This document shows, piece by piece, positions 1 through 8,103 of a stretch of DNA of 64,000 nt. The notes under the pieces are model-generated. The model was not told the DNA's origin and did no database searches. It worked only from the letters and a program-made list of their open reading frames with translations. The first letter of the stretch is position 1. Each line of letters opens with the position of its first letter. This DNA comes from Allobosea sp. OK403 (GTDB lineage: Bacteria; Pseudomonadota; Alphaproteobacteria; Rhizobiales; Beijerinckiaceae): NCBI RefSeq assembly GCF_900113835.1, contig NZ_FOQV01000001.1, forward strand, positions 1,256,316 to 1,320,315, read 5' to 3'. A program made the translations under genes and the position numbers.

Positions 1-38
1 TCGTTCAGTTCGTCGCCCCGCCCCCCGGCGGGGAGCCG

Positions 39-1109
39 TCAAAATCCAAGGCGCGCCCGTTCTTGCAGCTCCTCGCGCGTCATCTGCGCGAAGTCGAGAG
101 ACGGCAGCAGGTCGTTGTCATCAGCAAAATCACGGCCATAGGCGCCCGAAAGCATGGTCAACCCAGCCTCGTGCAGCACCGCCGGACGACCTACGAGCCG
201 GCCGAGCAGAACCGTCGGCAACAGGCCGAAGGGCGCGTCCTCCAGCACATAGCGGCTCTCCAGCGTCGTCGGGCCGAAGCCGCCGCGCCCCTGGCCATGA
301 AGATTGGCGTTCATCTCCGCGATGCTGGCGAGCGGCAATTGATAGGAGAAGGCATAGTGCTCCTTGATCGTTCGCACCGAAAGTCCGAAGGCTTCGGCGA
401 TCGCCAGCCGCTCGGCGTCGAGCGCCTCCATCACGCGGCCGACAGCCGGGGTGACGTTCTCGGCCTGGCCCCAGCGCTCGCCGCGCTCCATCCGCGTCAG
501 GTTGAACAGCGCGATCGCAAGATGGTTCTGTGGATTGAGGTTGCTGAGCGCGATCGCCAAAAGCCCGTCGCGCTTGACGAAACGCTCGCCGAACAGGGCC
601 GTGCAGAGCGCATGGCCCTCATCGAGCCCCGCTTCCGGCACGGTTGCGATATCAATCTTGGAGCGCAGCGAGTTGACACCGACCTCGGTTGGGCTGGTCT
701 TGCGGCCGGTCGTCAGCGTCGTGCCCCAGGCGATGATCGGCGCGCGCACGCCGCGAGCGGCGAGCAGCTTCGAGAGATAGAGCGCGCCGAAAGAGGCGTG
801 CGAGCTGATGATGACCGGTTGCCCTTCGCGCAGATGCGCGGCCGTGGCTTCCAGCGCCATTTTATGGGCATTGCCCGGCATCACCAGCATCACCACGTCG
901 GACTCGGTCACCGCCTCCTTGGCGCTGGATGCGATCCGGGGCTGAAAGCTTGTCTCGATCGCGGTCGTCGCACGCAGCGGAGCGCCCGCAGCCAGTTCGC
1001 GGGTGCTCTGGCCTGACGGCGACCACAGCATCGGGTCATGACCGCCGACGAAGAGCTGGGCGGCGGCGCCATAGGCCGCGCCGCCAGCGCCAAGAATGCT
1101 TACGCGCAT
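39..1109 (-). CDS. NAD(P)-binding octopine/nopaline dehydrogenase family protein
   Basis: Predicted 356-residue cytosolic oxidoreductase. The N-terminus is a Rossmann nucleotide fold with GAGGAA at residues 7-12. The C-terminal half is helical and carries an N-P-x-N-H stretch at about residues 192-196, as in octopine/nopaline dehydrogenases, which make or split N-(carboxyalkyl) amino acids. I start at the ATG at 1109, just before the Rossmann strand and about 10 bases after an AAAGG; an upstream in-frame start at 1154 would add 15 residues that do not belong to the fold. It follows an XRE-cupin regulator and an amino acid ABC transporter on the same strand, and a palindrome at 1231-1246 suggests its own regulated promoter. 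True opine activity is not shown; a ketopantoate-reductase-like role is possible. Confidence 0.8.
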   Translation of the reverse strand: MRVSILGAGGAAYGAAAQLFVGGHDPMLWSPSGQSTRELAAGAPLRATTAIETSFQPRIASSAKEAVTESDVVMLVMPGNAHKMALEATAAHLREGQPVIISSHASFGALYLSKLLAARGVRAPIIAWGTTLTTGRKTSPTEVGVNSLRSKIDIATVPEAGLDEGHALCTALFGERFVKRDGLLAIALSNLNPQNHLAIALFNLTRMERGERWGQAENVTPAVGRVMEALDAERLAIAEAFGLSVRTIKEHYAFSYQLPLASIAEMNANLHGQGRGGFGPTTLESRYVLEDAPFGLLPTVLLGRLVGRPAVLHEAGLTMLSGAYGRDFADDNDLLPSLDFAQMTREELQERARLGF

Positions 1110-1230
1110 GGGAAAGATGCCTTTGCTCGATCCTGAGGGGAAGAACGGTCGCAACGAAGCTGCGCGACCGTGAATAGCTTGGCGGTGGTGAATGCCTTGG
1201 CCGGTGCGGGCATCTCCGCGAGCAGAGATG

Positions 1231-1246
1231 ATCCGTTATAGCGGAA
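1231..1246. promoter_or_regulatory. Putative operator of the XRE-cupin regulator (copy 1)
   Basis: ATCCGTTATAGCGGAA lies between the regulator's stop codon and the dehydrogenase start at 1109. It matches the near-perfect palindrome at 4088-4103 at 13 of 16 positions. One copy in front of the dehydrogenase and one in front of the transporter operon is what a local regulator would need. Binding is inferred. Confidence 0.5.
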
Positions 1247-1251
1247 ATGAG

Positions 1252-1845
1252 TCAAGCTGGCCTGCCCTGCCCGGCTTTGCCGTAGAGCAGCACCATCAAG
1301 CCGCGGGCCGGCCGCTGCGAGGCATTGCTGATGGAATGGGGAACGTCGACGGGATAGCGCGCCGTCTCACCCGCCTTGACCGGATAGGTCGATGCGCCGC
1401 TCGTGATCAGGAACTGTCCCGACAGCGCCGTGAAGTGCTCGCAGGCGCCCGCCGCATGTGGCGCACTGTCGAGCCTGCCGCCGCCGGCGATCTCGACATC
1501 GTACCATTCGGTCGTACCCGCCAGGCTCGGGGGGCTGAGGATGCGCAGCCGGCAGGAGCCGTCGCTGCTGCGGATCTCCGGCGTGTGCTCGGACGGGACG
1601 ATCTCGATCGTCGTATCGCTCGGCACCGCCTGCCCGCCTTGCAGCAGCGCCGCGAAATCGATCTTCAGCCCCTGCGTCAAGCCCCACAGCACGGCGAAGG
1701 TCGGGTTGGCCTGCCCGCGCTCGATCTGCGACAGCATCGACTTCGACACGCCCGAAAGGCCCGAAAGCTGCTGCAACGTCAGCCCGCGCGCCTTGCGCTG
1801 GCGCTGGATGATCGGGCCGATCTGCGGGGCGCTGAGCTCGGTCAT
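1252..1845 (-). CDS. XRE family transcriptional regulator with C-terminal cupin domain
   Basis: A 197-residue DNA-binding protein. An N-terminal helix-turn-helix of the XRE/Cro type (about residues 10-64, with LSGLSGVSKSMLSQIERGQ as the recognition region) is followed by a C-terminal cupin_2 barrel (about residues 115-190) that would sense a small ligand. This layout is that of PuuR-like regulators of amine and amino acid catabolism. It sits seven bases downstream of the ABC ATPase stop, so it is probably the last gene of the transporter operon. I prefer the ATG at 1845; a GTG directly upstream is also possible. Candidate operators are at 1231-1246 and 4088-4103, implying autoregulation. Confidence 0.88.
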   Translation of the reverse strand: MTELSAPQIGPIIQRQRKARGLTLQQLSGLSGVSKSMLSQIERGQANPTFAVLWGLTQGLKIDFAALLQGGQAVPSDTTIEIVPSEHTPEIRSSDGSCRLRILSPPSLAGTTEWYDVEIAGGGRLDSAPHAAGACEHFTALSGQFLITSGASTYPVKAGETARYPVDVPHSISNASQRPARGLMVLLYGKAGQGRPA

Positions 1846-1855
1846 CACATCGATT

Positions 1856-2584
1856 CTAGTGGGTCAGGACCTTGGTCAGGAACTGCTTGGCGCGCTCCGT
1901 CGCAGGGTCGGTGAAGAACTGCGCCTTGGGCGTATCCTCGAGGATCTCGCCGCCATCCATGAACAGCACGCGGTCGGCGACGCGCTGGGCGAAGCCCATT
2001 TCATGCGTCACCACCATCATGGTCATGCCTTCCAGCGCCAGCGCCTGCATCACCTCCAGCACCTCGTTGATCATCTCAGGGTCGAGCGCCGAGGTCGGCT
2101 CGTCGAACAGCATCGCCTTGGGGTCCATCGCCAGGGCGCGCGCGATCGAGACGCGCTGCTGCTGGCCGCCCGAGAGCTGGCTCGGGCGGCTCGCCAGCTT
2201 GCCGCCGAGCCCGACCCGGGCCAGGAGCTTCTCGGAGCGGGCATCGGCTTCGGCACGCGAGCGCTTCAGCACATGGATCTGCGCCAGGCTGACATTCTCG
2301 AGCGCGGTCATATGCGGGTAGAGCTCGAAGTTCTGGAAGACCATGCCGATGCGCGCGCGCAGCATCGGCAGGTCGGTCTTCTTGTCCGAGACCGAGACAC
2401 CATCGACCGTGATCGAGCCCTGCTCGAACGGCACGAGACCGTTGACGCATTTGATCAGCGTGCTCTTGCCTGAACCCGACGGGCCGCAGACCACCACGAC
2501 CTCGCCGAGCTTCACCGAAGCCGAGCAGCCGCGCAGGATTTTCAGCTTGCCATAGGATTTGTGCACGTCCTCGAGAACGATCAT
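1856..2584 (-). CDS. Polar amino acid ABC transporter, ATP-binding protein
   Basis: A 242-residue ABC ATPase of the GlnQ/HisP class, which drives uptake of polar amino acids at the inner membrane. Visible motifs: Walker A GPSGSGKS at residues 34-41, signature LSGGQQQR, Walker [12 protein letters not shown] and the switch histidine in VTHEMGFA. The start MIVLEDV is fixed by an ATGA overlap with the stop of the upstream permease gene (2581-2584). It is third in an operon with two permeases. No periplasmic binding protein is seen beside it. Confidence 0.92.
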   Translation of the reverse strand: MIVLEDVHKSYGKLKILRGCSASVKLGEVVVVCGPSGSGKSTLIKCVNGLVPFEQGSITVDGVSVSDKKTDLPMLRARIGMVFQNFELYPHMTALENVSLAQIHVLKRSRAEADARSEKLLARVGLGGKLASRPSQLSGGQQQRVSIARALAMDPKAMLFDEPTSALDPEMINEVLEVMQALALEGMTMMVVTHEMGFAQRVADRVLFMDGGEILEDTPKAQFFTDPATERAKQFLTKVLTH

Positions 2585-3237
2585 CCCGCGCGGCCTTTCC
2601 GGTATAATTCCAGCGCCTTGGTCGATGACAGGCAGATGATCAGATAGACCACGGCGACGAGCGTATACATTTCCGTCGGCCGCCCATCGCGTGCGGCCAC
2701 GATGCTCGCCGTCGTCAGGAAGTCGTGCAGCGCCACGACATAGACGAGCGAGGTGTCCTGGAAGACGATGATGATCTGGTTCAGCACCAGCGGCGTCATC
2801 GCCTTCAGCGCCTGCGGCATGACGATATGGCGCATCACCTGCGAGCGCCGCAGGCCCGTCGCCAGCCCGGCCTCGGTCTGGCCCTGGCGGACATTGTTGA
2901 TGCCGGCGCGAATAATCTCGCAGTAGAACGCCGCCTCGAACATGACGAAGGCGATCAGCGCCGAAGCGAGCGAGCCAATCGGCCGGCCGATCGCCAGCGG
3001 CACCAGGAAATAGAACCAGAACAGCACCAGGACGAGCGGCAGCGAGCGCATCACCGTGACGTAAGCCGCGGCCGGCGACGCGATCAGCCGGTTCGACGAC
3101 AATCGCATCAAGGCAAGGCCAAAGCCGATGACCAATCCGCCGATGGTCGCGACCGCGACCAGCAAGGCGCTGAGCGCCATGCCTTCGGCCAGGAAGCTCC
3201 AGGATCTGACGATGACGCCCCAGTCGAAATCGCTCAT
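2581..3237 (-). CDS. Polar amino acid ABC transporter, permease (GltK/HisM type)
   Basis: A 218-residue inner-membrane permease with about five hydrophobic segments and the EAA loop that contacts the ATPase ([20 protein letters not shown]). It overlaps the genes on both sides by ATGA junctions (3234-3237 and 2581-2584), a sign of translational coupling. Permeases of this family work as pairs, and the partner is the 239-residue gene upstream. The substrate is likely a polar or basic amino acid or an opine, judged only from the neighbouring dehydrogenase. Confidence 0.9.
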   Translation of the reverse strand: MSDFDWGVIVRSWSFLAEGMALSALLVAVATIGGLVIGFGLALMRLSSNRLIASPAAAYVTVMRSLPLVLVLFWFYFLVPLAIGRPIGSLASALIAFVMFEAAFYCEIIRAGINNVRQGQTEAGLATGLRRSQVMRHIVMPQALKAMTPLVLNQIIIVFQDTSLVYVVALHDFLTTASIVAARDGRPTEMYTLVAVVYLIICLSSTKALELYRKGRAG

Positions 3238-3953
3238 GAGCCGGCCCTGCGCAGGGCTGCACCGCCGACCCTGTCGTCGATCAGGCGCATCAGGCCCGTG
3301 ACGCAGAGCCCGATGACGAGGTAGCCGATAGTGGCGACGGTGAAGGCCTCCAGGCCCTGGAAGGTATAGTTCTCGATATGGCGGCTCTGCGCCGTCAGTT
3401 CGAGCACGCCGATCGTCAGGCTCAGCGACGAGAGCTTGACCGTGACCAGGAACTCCGAGGTCAGCGGCCCGACGATGGCGCGTAGGCCCAGCGGCACCAC
3501 GACCAGCCGGAACGCCTGCATCGGACGCAAGCCCGTCGCCAGCGCCGCCGGCATCAGATGATTGCCGACGGCCTCGATGCCGGCACGCACCTGCTCGGCG
3601 ACACGCGAGCCCGCAAACAGCCCGATCGCGACCACTGCAGTGACGAATTCAGGATAGGGCAAATCCCGCTTGATCCAGAGGCCGATGGTCTCCGGCACGA
3701 TCTCGGGCAGGACGAAGTACCACAGGAAGAGCTGGACCAGCGGCGGGATGTTGCGGAAAACGTCGATATAGACGCCGGCGATCACCCGAAGAATGCCGCT
3801 CGGCAGGCTGCGGACCACGCCGACGCCGAGGCCGACCGAGAGCGCAACGGCCCAGCTGACGAGGCTGATCGCAACGGTCCATTGCAAGCCGCTCCAGAGC
3901 CACTCCGTATAGGGCTCCTGCAGCAGGATGGACCAGTTCCAGCGGTAGTTCAT
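3234..3953 (-). CDS. Polar amino acid ABC transporter, permease (GltJ/HisQ type)
   Basis: A 239-residue inner-membrane permease, first gene of the operon that runs down to about 1252. It has an N-terminal membrane helix, a HAAT-family core with [16 protein letters not shown], and an EAA loop near [18 protein letters not shown]. The ATG at 3953 lies 135 bases from the palindrome at 4088-4103, the probable control region. The operon has both permeases and the ATPase but no substrate-binding protein, so the receptor is encoded elsewhere. Confidence 0.9.
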   Translation of the reverse strand: MNYRWNWSILLQEPYTEWLWSGLQWTVAISLVSWAVALSVGLGVGVVRSLPSGILRVIAGVYIDVFRNIPPLVQLFLWYFVLPEIVPETIGLWIKRDLPYPEFVTAVVAIGLFAGSRVAEQVRAGIEAVGNHLMPAALATGLRPMQAFRLVVVPLGLRAIVGPLTSEFLVTVKLSSLSLTIGVLELTAQSRHIENYTFQGLEAFTVATIGYLVIGLCVTGLMRLIDDRVGGAALRRAGS

Positions 3954-3990
3954 GCCATCGCAACGGCGTGGCGCGGAGCCCTGGTGCAGG

Positions 3991-4021
3991 ATGCGAAAAA
4001 GTGGGTACCGGTTTTTCGCAT
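3991..4021. repeat. Short palindromic interspersed repeat (GGTACC-centred hairpin)
   Basis: ATGCGAAAAA and TTTTTCGCAT flank a centre holding GGTACCG, a perfect 10-base hairpin. Related copies are at about 19467-19492, 30261-30287, 43193-43213, 47659-47690 and 57677-57703, all between genes. Confidence 0.75.
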
Positions 4022-4087
4022 TGATCCGGCCCTCACTCTGAGATGAAAGCCGGGCCGGTCTCGGATATCCATCTAGGCCCCCGCAAA

Positions 4088-4103
4088 TTCCGCTATAGTG
4101 GAA
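4088..4103. promoter_or_regulatory. Putative operator of the XRE-cupin regulator (copy 2)
   Basis: TTCCGCTATAGTGGAA is palindromic at 14 of 16 positions and lies between the end of the MFS gene and the first permease gene. It resembles the element at 1231-1246. Its position fits control of the transporter operon, which ends with the regulator gene itself. Confidence 0.55.
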
Positions 4104-4208
4104 TAGTTCGATTACGGGGACTGTTTGTCAACTGGCTTTGCTGTTTCGGTCGCACCTGCCGTTGCGGCCGCGCAGACAAGCGCCAATCCTGACGGAACAG
4201 CGGGCTTA

Positions 4209-5423
4209 TCACGCCCGCTGTTCCGTCATCTTCGGCAGGAACCAGGCCAGCAGGCCGATCGCCGGCAGGAACGCACAGATCCGGTAGACGGTCTCGATGC
4301 CGACCCAGTCGGCAAGTTCGCCCAGCATCGCGGCAGCGACCCCGCCGAGGCCGAAGGACAGCCCGTAGAACAGGCCACCGATCAATCCGACGCGGCCGGG
4401 CAGAAGCTCCATCGCGTAGATCAGGATCGCCGCGAAAGCGCTCGACATGATCAGGTTGATTACCACCGTCAGCGCGCCGGTCCAGAACAGGTTGGCGAAA
4501 GGCAGCATCAGCGTGAAGGGCAGCGCCCCCAGGATCGAGAACCAGATGATCTTGTTGCGGCCGATCTTGTCGCCCAGGATGCCGCCGCCGACCGCCCCGG
4601 CCGCCGAAGACACCAGGAAGAGGAACAGCATCACCTGGGAGGTCTGCACGGAAACGCCGAACTTCCCGATCAGATAGAAGGTGTAGAAAGAGCTGAAGCT
4701 CTGCGAATAGGCGTTCTTGGAAAACAGCAGGATGACCAGGATCGCGATCGGCAGGACGACGCTCGCGACGCGGCGGGTCGGCGACCCGGCCACAGAGGCC
4801 AGCTTGACCGCGACCGGAGCGGCCGCCTGCTGGCTCCGCAGTTGAGCATGGCGCCCGGCGGTCCAGGTCATCAGGATCATCGCGAGGAGCGCCGCGGCCG
4901 AGAACCAGGCGAGGCTGGTCTGGCCGCGCGGCACGATCACGAACGCCGCCAGCAGCGGCCCGAGCGCGCCACCCGTCTGCCCGCCGAGCTGGAAGATGCC
5001 CTGCGCCAACCCATGCTGCCCGCCGGAGGCGCTGCGCGCCATCCGCGTCGCCTCGGGATGGAAGATCGAGGAGCCAATGCCGACGCAGGCCGCCGCCAGC
5101 AAGAGCAGCGGATAGCTGCCGGCATAGGCAAGCCCGATCAGCCCAGCGAGCGTGAAGCCCATGCCGACGACCATCGAATAGGGCATCGGGTGCTTGTCGG
5201 TATAGGATCCGACGAGCGGCTGCAGCAGCGACGCCGCGATCTGGAAGGTCAGGGTGATCATCCCGATCTGCCCGAAATCCAGGGCATAAGCGCTCTTGAT
5301 GATCGGGTAGATCGCCGGGATCAGCGACTGCATCATGTCGTTGAGCAGATGGGTCGTGCTGAGCGCGATCAGCACGGGCATGGCGGTGCGCTGTGAGACG
5401 CTGACCGGACTATTGAGGTTCAT
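4209..5423 (-). CDS. fsr: MFS transporter, fosmidomycin resistance (Fsr) type
   Basis: A 404-residue protein with about twelve membrane segments of the major facilitator superfamily. The N-terminal stretch (THLLNDMMQSLIPAIYPI) and the loop FHPEATRMA with Q-L-G-G-Q-T-G-G are typical of the Fsr subfamily of drug/H+ antiporters. It probably exports a small phosphonate-like or other toxic compound across the inner membrane. The ATG at 5423 is preceded by a weak GAGAA. It lies on the same strand as the transporter operon, but a 250-base gap with a repeat and an operator separates them, so it is probably a separate unit. The true substrate is unknown. Confidence 0.87.
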   Translation of the reverse strand: MNLNSPVSVSQRTAMPVLIALSTTHLLNDMMQSLIPAIYPIIKSAYALDFGQIGMITLTFQIAASLLQPLVGSYTDKHPMPYSMVVGMGFTLAGLIGLAYAGSYPLLLLAAACVGIGSSIFHPEATRMARSASGGQHGLAQGIFQLGGQTGGALGPLLAAFVIVPRGQTSLAWFSAAALLAMILMTWTAGRHAQLRSQQAAAPVAVKLASVAGSPTRRVASVVLPIAILVILLFSKNAYSQSFSSFYTFYLIGKFGVSVQTSQVMLFLFLVSSAAGAVGGGILGDKIGRNKIIWFSILGALPFTLMLPFANLFWTGALTVVINLIMSSAFAAILIYAMELLPGRVGLIGGLFYGLSFGLGGVAAAMLGELADWVGIETVYRICAFLPAIGLLAWFLPKMTEQRA

Positions 5424-5613
5424 CGCCGTGTTCTCATGTCGTTGCCGGGGCGTTTTGTCGCAACGGCCCGGACGTGTTCGTCATGGTGGATGTCACGACA
5501 TGAAACAAGCCGGCAAAATCACGACACCGACCTGCGCGGAGCGCGCGGCGCCAAGCGGGTCATGGGAGGCTCCCGCAGGGGGAGTGGAATGCCTAACGGC
5601 GGTCGATCCAGGG

Positions 5614-5973
5614 TCACGCCCGGCGCGGCGACATGCGCTTCACTGCGATTCGGCGCGCCGCCGCCAGAGCCGACCGCGCCCAGGTGAGGAGCTCATCCGG
5701 CTCATCCAGCAGCCGCTCAGGCACGCGCCAGAAGGAGAGGTCGATGACCTGCCCCTTCTTCTCATAGCTCAGCGGCGGAGAGGCTTCGGCTTCCTTGAAC
5801 CCCGCCCGGTTGTGATCGTCGACCCGGAAATAGAGCCTGTCCTCCGCCACCACCGCGAACATCACCTGGTCGCAGAACACACCGGTCTTGCCAAACATGC
5901 GCCGCAGCGTGACACGGCCGAGCGGCGCAAGCTGCTCTCGCAGGAATTCGGCAAAGCCTTGGCTGGCGACCAT
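5614..5973 (-). CDS. TfoX/Sxy N-terminal domain protein
   Basis: A 119-residue protein matching the TfoX N-terminal domain: an R-R-M-F-G motif near residue 25 (TLRRMFGKTGVFCDQVMFAV), then YFRVDD and a late Y-x-x-P/F region. In gammaproteobacteria the full-length protein regulates competence. The stand-alone N-terminal domain is common in alphaproteobacteria and its role is not established. It stands alone here, with a palindromic repeat upstream at 6020-6106. Confidence 0.8.
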   Translation of the reverse strand: MVASQGFAEFLREQLAPLGRVTLRRMFGKTGVFCDQVMFAVVAEDRLYFRVDDHNRAGFKEAEASPPLSYEKKGQVIDLSFWRVPERLLDEPDELLTWARSALAAARRIAVKRMSPRRA

Positions 5974-6019
5974 CGTCAGTCCTCAACTCTCGACCCGGCG
6001 GTTTCCATTCAAGGCGCTC

Positions 6020-6106
6020 CGTCATTGCGAGGAGCGCAAGCGACGAAGCAATCCAGGAGGGCTCGCGCGACGGCTCCTGGATTGCTTCGCTTCGCTCGCA
6101 ATGACG
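6020..6106. repeat. Inverted repeat element (CGTCATTGCGAG type)
   Basis: The ends CGTCATTGCGAG and CTCGCAATGACG are inverted copies, and an inner pair (GAAGCAATCCAGG / CCTGGATTGCTTC) makes a long stem. This is a REP-like interspersed element between the TfoX gene and the TIM-barrel gene. Confidence 0.8.
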
Positions 6107-6146
6107 GGTCGAGAGGACGACATTACGACCAATCCGCCTGCTTGTA

Positions 6147-7007
6147 TCAGCAACAGCGCGTCAGGCGCTCCGCGCAAGTGGCCAGGATCTCACGCTCGGG
6201 CCGCCCCCACCAGTCCCGCGAAAAGATCTCGGTCTCGACAGGGCCGCGATATCCCGCCCGCTCCACCAGCCCCCGAATCTTCGGAATATCGATCACGCCG
6301 TCGCCCATCATGCCGCGATCGAGCAGGAGATCGCGCGTCGGCACCAGCCAGTCGCAGAGATGGAAGGCGCTGATCCGGCCCGCCTCCCCGGCCTTGCGGA
6401 TTCCCTCAGCCAGCCGCGCATCCCACCAGACGTGATAGACGTCGATGGCGATCCCGATGCCGCCGCGCCGCTCGGGGTCGAGCGCTTCGCAGATGGCGAG
6501 CGCTTCCGCGAGGCTCGTCACGCAGGAGCGGTCGCCGGCATACATCGGATGCAGCGGCTCCAGCGCCAGGGAGACGCCGCATGCGCGGGCCTGTTCGAGG
6601 AGCAGCGCAAGCCCTTCCGCGACCTGCACGCGAGCCGCATCGAGATCTCGCTCGCCGGCCGGAAAGCTCCCGACCACAAGCACGAAACAGGGCGCTCCGA
6701 GCGCGGCAGCATCGTTCAGCGCGCGCAGATTATCCGCGACATTCGCCTTGAACTGCGCCCGCGTCGCGGCCGGAAAATAGGTGCTGCGGCAATAGCCGCT
6801 GAGCGCGAGGCCAGCCTCGCGAATGCGCCTGGCGACGGCGGCAACGCTGCGCCCGTCGAGATCGCACCGCCAGGGTGCGATCGCACCGAAGCCGAAGCCC
6901 GCGACGAGATCGACGACCTCCTCGATCGGCAGGCGATGCCCGAGCGTGGCCGTATTGATCGAGCAGCGATCGAGCGACAAGGGCGCAAGGCCGTGGCGAT
7001 CCGTCAT
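6147..7007 (-). CDS. Sugar phosphate isomerase/epimerase (TIM barrel, AP-endonuclease-2 fold)
   Basis: A 286-residue soluble protein of the xylose-isomerase-like TIM-barrel family: CSINTATLG near the start, then metal-ligand strands containing LALEPLHP, IAIDVYHVWWD, ISAFHLCDW and the late ETEIFSRDWWG. Such proteins isomerise or epimerise keto-sugars and inosose-like compounds with a divalent metal. It sits beside CoA-ester genes and is not far from DUF993, LacI and Gfo/Idh genes, a set that suggests polyol or sugar-acid breakdown. Two adjacent ATGs (7010, 7007) could both start it. The substrate is not identifiable from sequence alone. Confidence 0.82.
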   Translation of the reverse strand: MTDRHGLAPLSLDRCSINTATLGHRLPIEEVVDLVAGFGFGAIAPWRCDLDGRSVAAVARRIREAGLALSGYCRSTYFPAATRAQFKANVADNLRALNDAAALGAPCFVLVVGSFPAGERDLDAARVQVAEGLALLLEQARACGVSLALEPLHPMYAGDRSCVTSLAEALAICEALDPERRGGIGIAIDVYHVWWDARLAEGIRKAGEAGRISAFHLCDWLVPTRDLLLDRGMMGDGVIDIPKIRGLVERAGYRGPVETEIFSRDWWGRPEREILATCAERLTRCC

Positions 7008-7135
7008 CATGCCCTCATCGGAAAAGGAGGAGCCAACTGAGAGGCTTCTTGCCTCCCTGAGCCCTCATCTCAGGAGGCCGACCCGAAATGCATCGAGCGA
7101 TATCAAGGACCTCCGATTGCTCGCCTCACCCGCAG

Positions 7136-7242
7136 CGTCATTCCGGACGCAGCGAAGCGGAGATCCGGCATCCATCGTAGAGTTCCGGAGCCCTCCGATG
7201 GATTCCGGATCTGCGCCGCTGCGCGGCTTGTCCGGAATGACG
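7136..7242. repeat. REP-like inverted repeat (CGTCATTCCGG type)
   Basis: Begins with GTCATTCCGGACGCAGCGAA and ends with TTGTCCGGAATGACG, forming a large imperfect hairpin. The same family occurs at 31082-31188, 54356-54473 and 56114-56213, with a variant at 14751-14894. Further repeat arms outside it resemble those around the 54 kb copy. Together they fill most of the 300-base gap before the enoyl-CoA hydratase gene. Confidence 0.8.
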
Positions 7243-7307
7243 GCGCATAGGTGATCAAACCAGAGCCCTTGAAATCGCTAGGTTCATTTCCCGCTAGGCT
7301 CTCAGCC

Positions 7308-8093
7308 CTAGACGAAACGCGGCGGCCGCTTCTCGACGAAGGCGGCCTTGCCTTCAATGGCGTCGTCGGAGAGGCCGAGCGGCACGGTGATCTCCTCCTC
7401 CATCAGAAGCCCGGCCTGATATCCGTTGCGCAGGCCGGCCGAGACGCTGCGTCGCGAAGCCGCGACCGCTTTGGGCGATTGGCTCGCGATCAGCCCCGCG
7501 ACCGCGAGCGCCCGGGCTTCGAGCTCGTCATCCTCAACGAGTTCCTCGACCAGCCCGATCCGGTAGGCCTCTTCCGCCCCGATCATCTGCCCCGTCAGCA
7601 TCAGGCGCAGCGCCTGGCCGCGCCCGACCAGCATCGGCAGACGCTGCGTCCCCGTCGCTGTCGCCATCGCGCCGAGCTTGACCTCGGGAACGCCGAAGCT
7701 CGCGCTGCGACCGGCAATGCGGAAATCGCAGGCCAGCGCCAGGACCGTGCCGCCGCCCAGCGTATGCCCGTTGCAGGCGGCGATCACCGGCACCGGACAG
7801 CGCTCGATGGTCTCGTTGAGCTTCGTCTCCACCAGGCGCGCCTCTTCGATCCAGGCGGCCGTGGCTTCGAATTCGCGGATATTGGAGCCGACGGAGAAGG
7901 CCTGCCCGCTGCCGATCAGCACGACGCAGCGGGCGCCGTGATTACGCTGCACGCTTTCCAGAAAGGCGGTCAACGCCCGCCGCGCCGCGATGGTGAACAC
8001 GCCGAGCGGCTTGGAGATGATGCGGATCAGGACGACGCCGGGCGCGGCCAGCACCGCCTCGAAAACCTCGTTCTTCAGGAGACTGTCAGTCAT
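7308..8093 (-). CDS. Enoyl-CoA hydratase/isomerase family protein
   Basis: A 261-residue crotonase-fold enzyme. The oxyanion-hole segments are visible as FSVGSNIREFEA and NGHTLGGGTVLALACDFRIA, and the PEVKLG segment carries the conserved glutamate position. The family hydrates or isomerises enoyl-CoA thioesters. The ATG at 8093 has AGGGG six bases upstream, and only ten bases separate it from the stop of the CoA transferase gene, so the two are co-transcribed. The exact reaction is uncertain: the usual G-x-G-G after PEVKLG is replaced by ATATGTQ, so it may be an atypical crotonase. Confidence 0.85.
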   Translation of the reverse strand: MTDSLLKNEVFEAVLAAPGVVLIRIISKPLGVFTIAARRALTAFLESVQRNHGARCVVLIGSGQAFSVGSNIREFEATAAWIEEARLVETKLNETIERCPVPVIAACNGHTLGGGTVLALACDFRIAGRSASFGVPEVKLGAMATATGTQRLPMLVGRGQALRLMLTGQMIGAEEAYRIGLVEELVEDDELEARALAVAGLIASQSPKAVAASRRSVSAGLRNGYQAGLLMEEEITVPLGLSDDAIEGKAAFVEKRPPRFV

Positions 8094-8103
8094 CGTACGC
8101 CCC

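Noticed and set aside
1..38. A CCCCGCC/GGCGGGG hairpin at the left edge as a terminator of the dehydrogenase gene
   Set aside because: The stem is present at about 17-34, but no T-tract follows on the minus strand and the edge is too close to judge.
4125..5396. A 423-codon open frame on the plus strand
   Set aside because: Antisense to the MFS gene. Very rich in Arg, Gln and Asp, with no recognisable domain.
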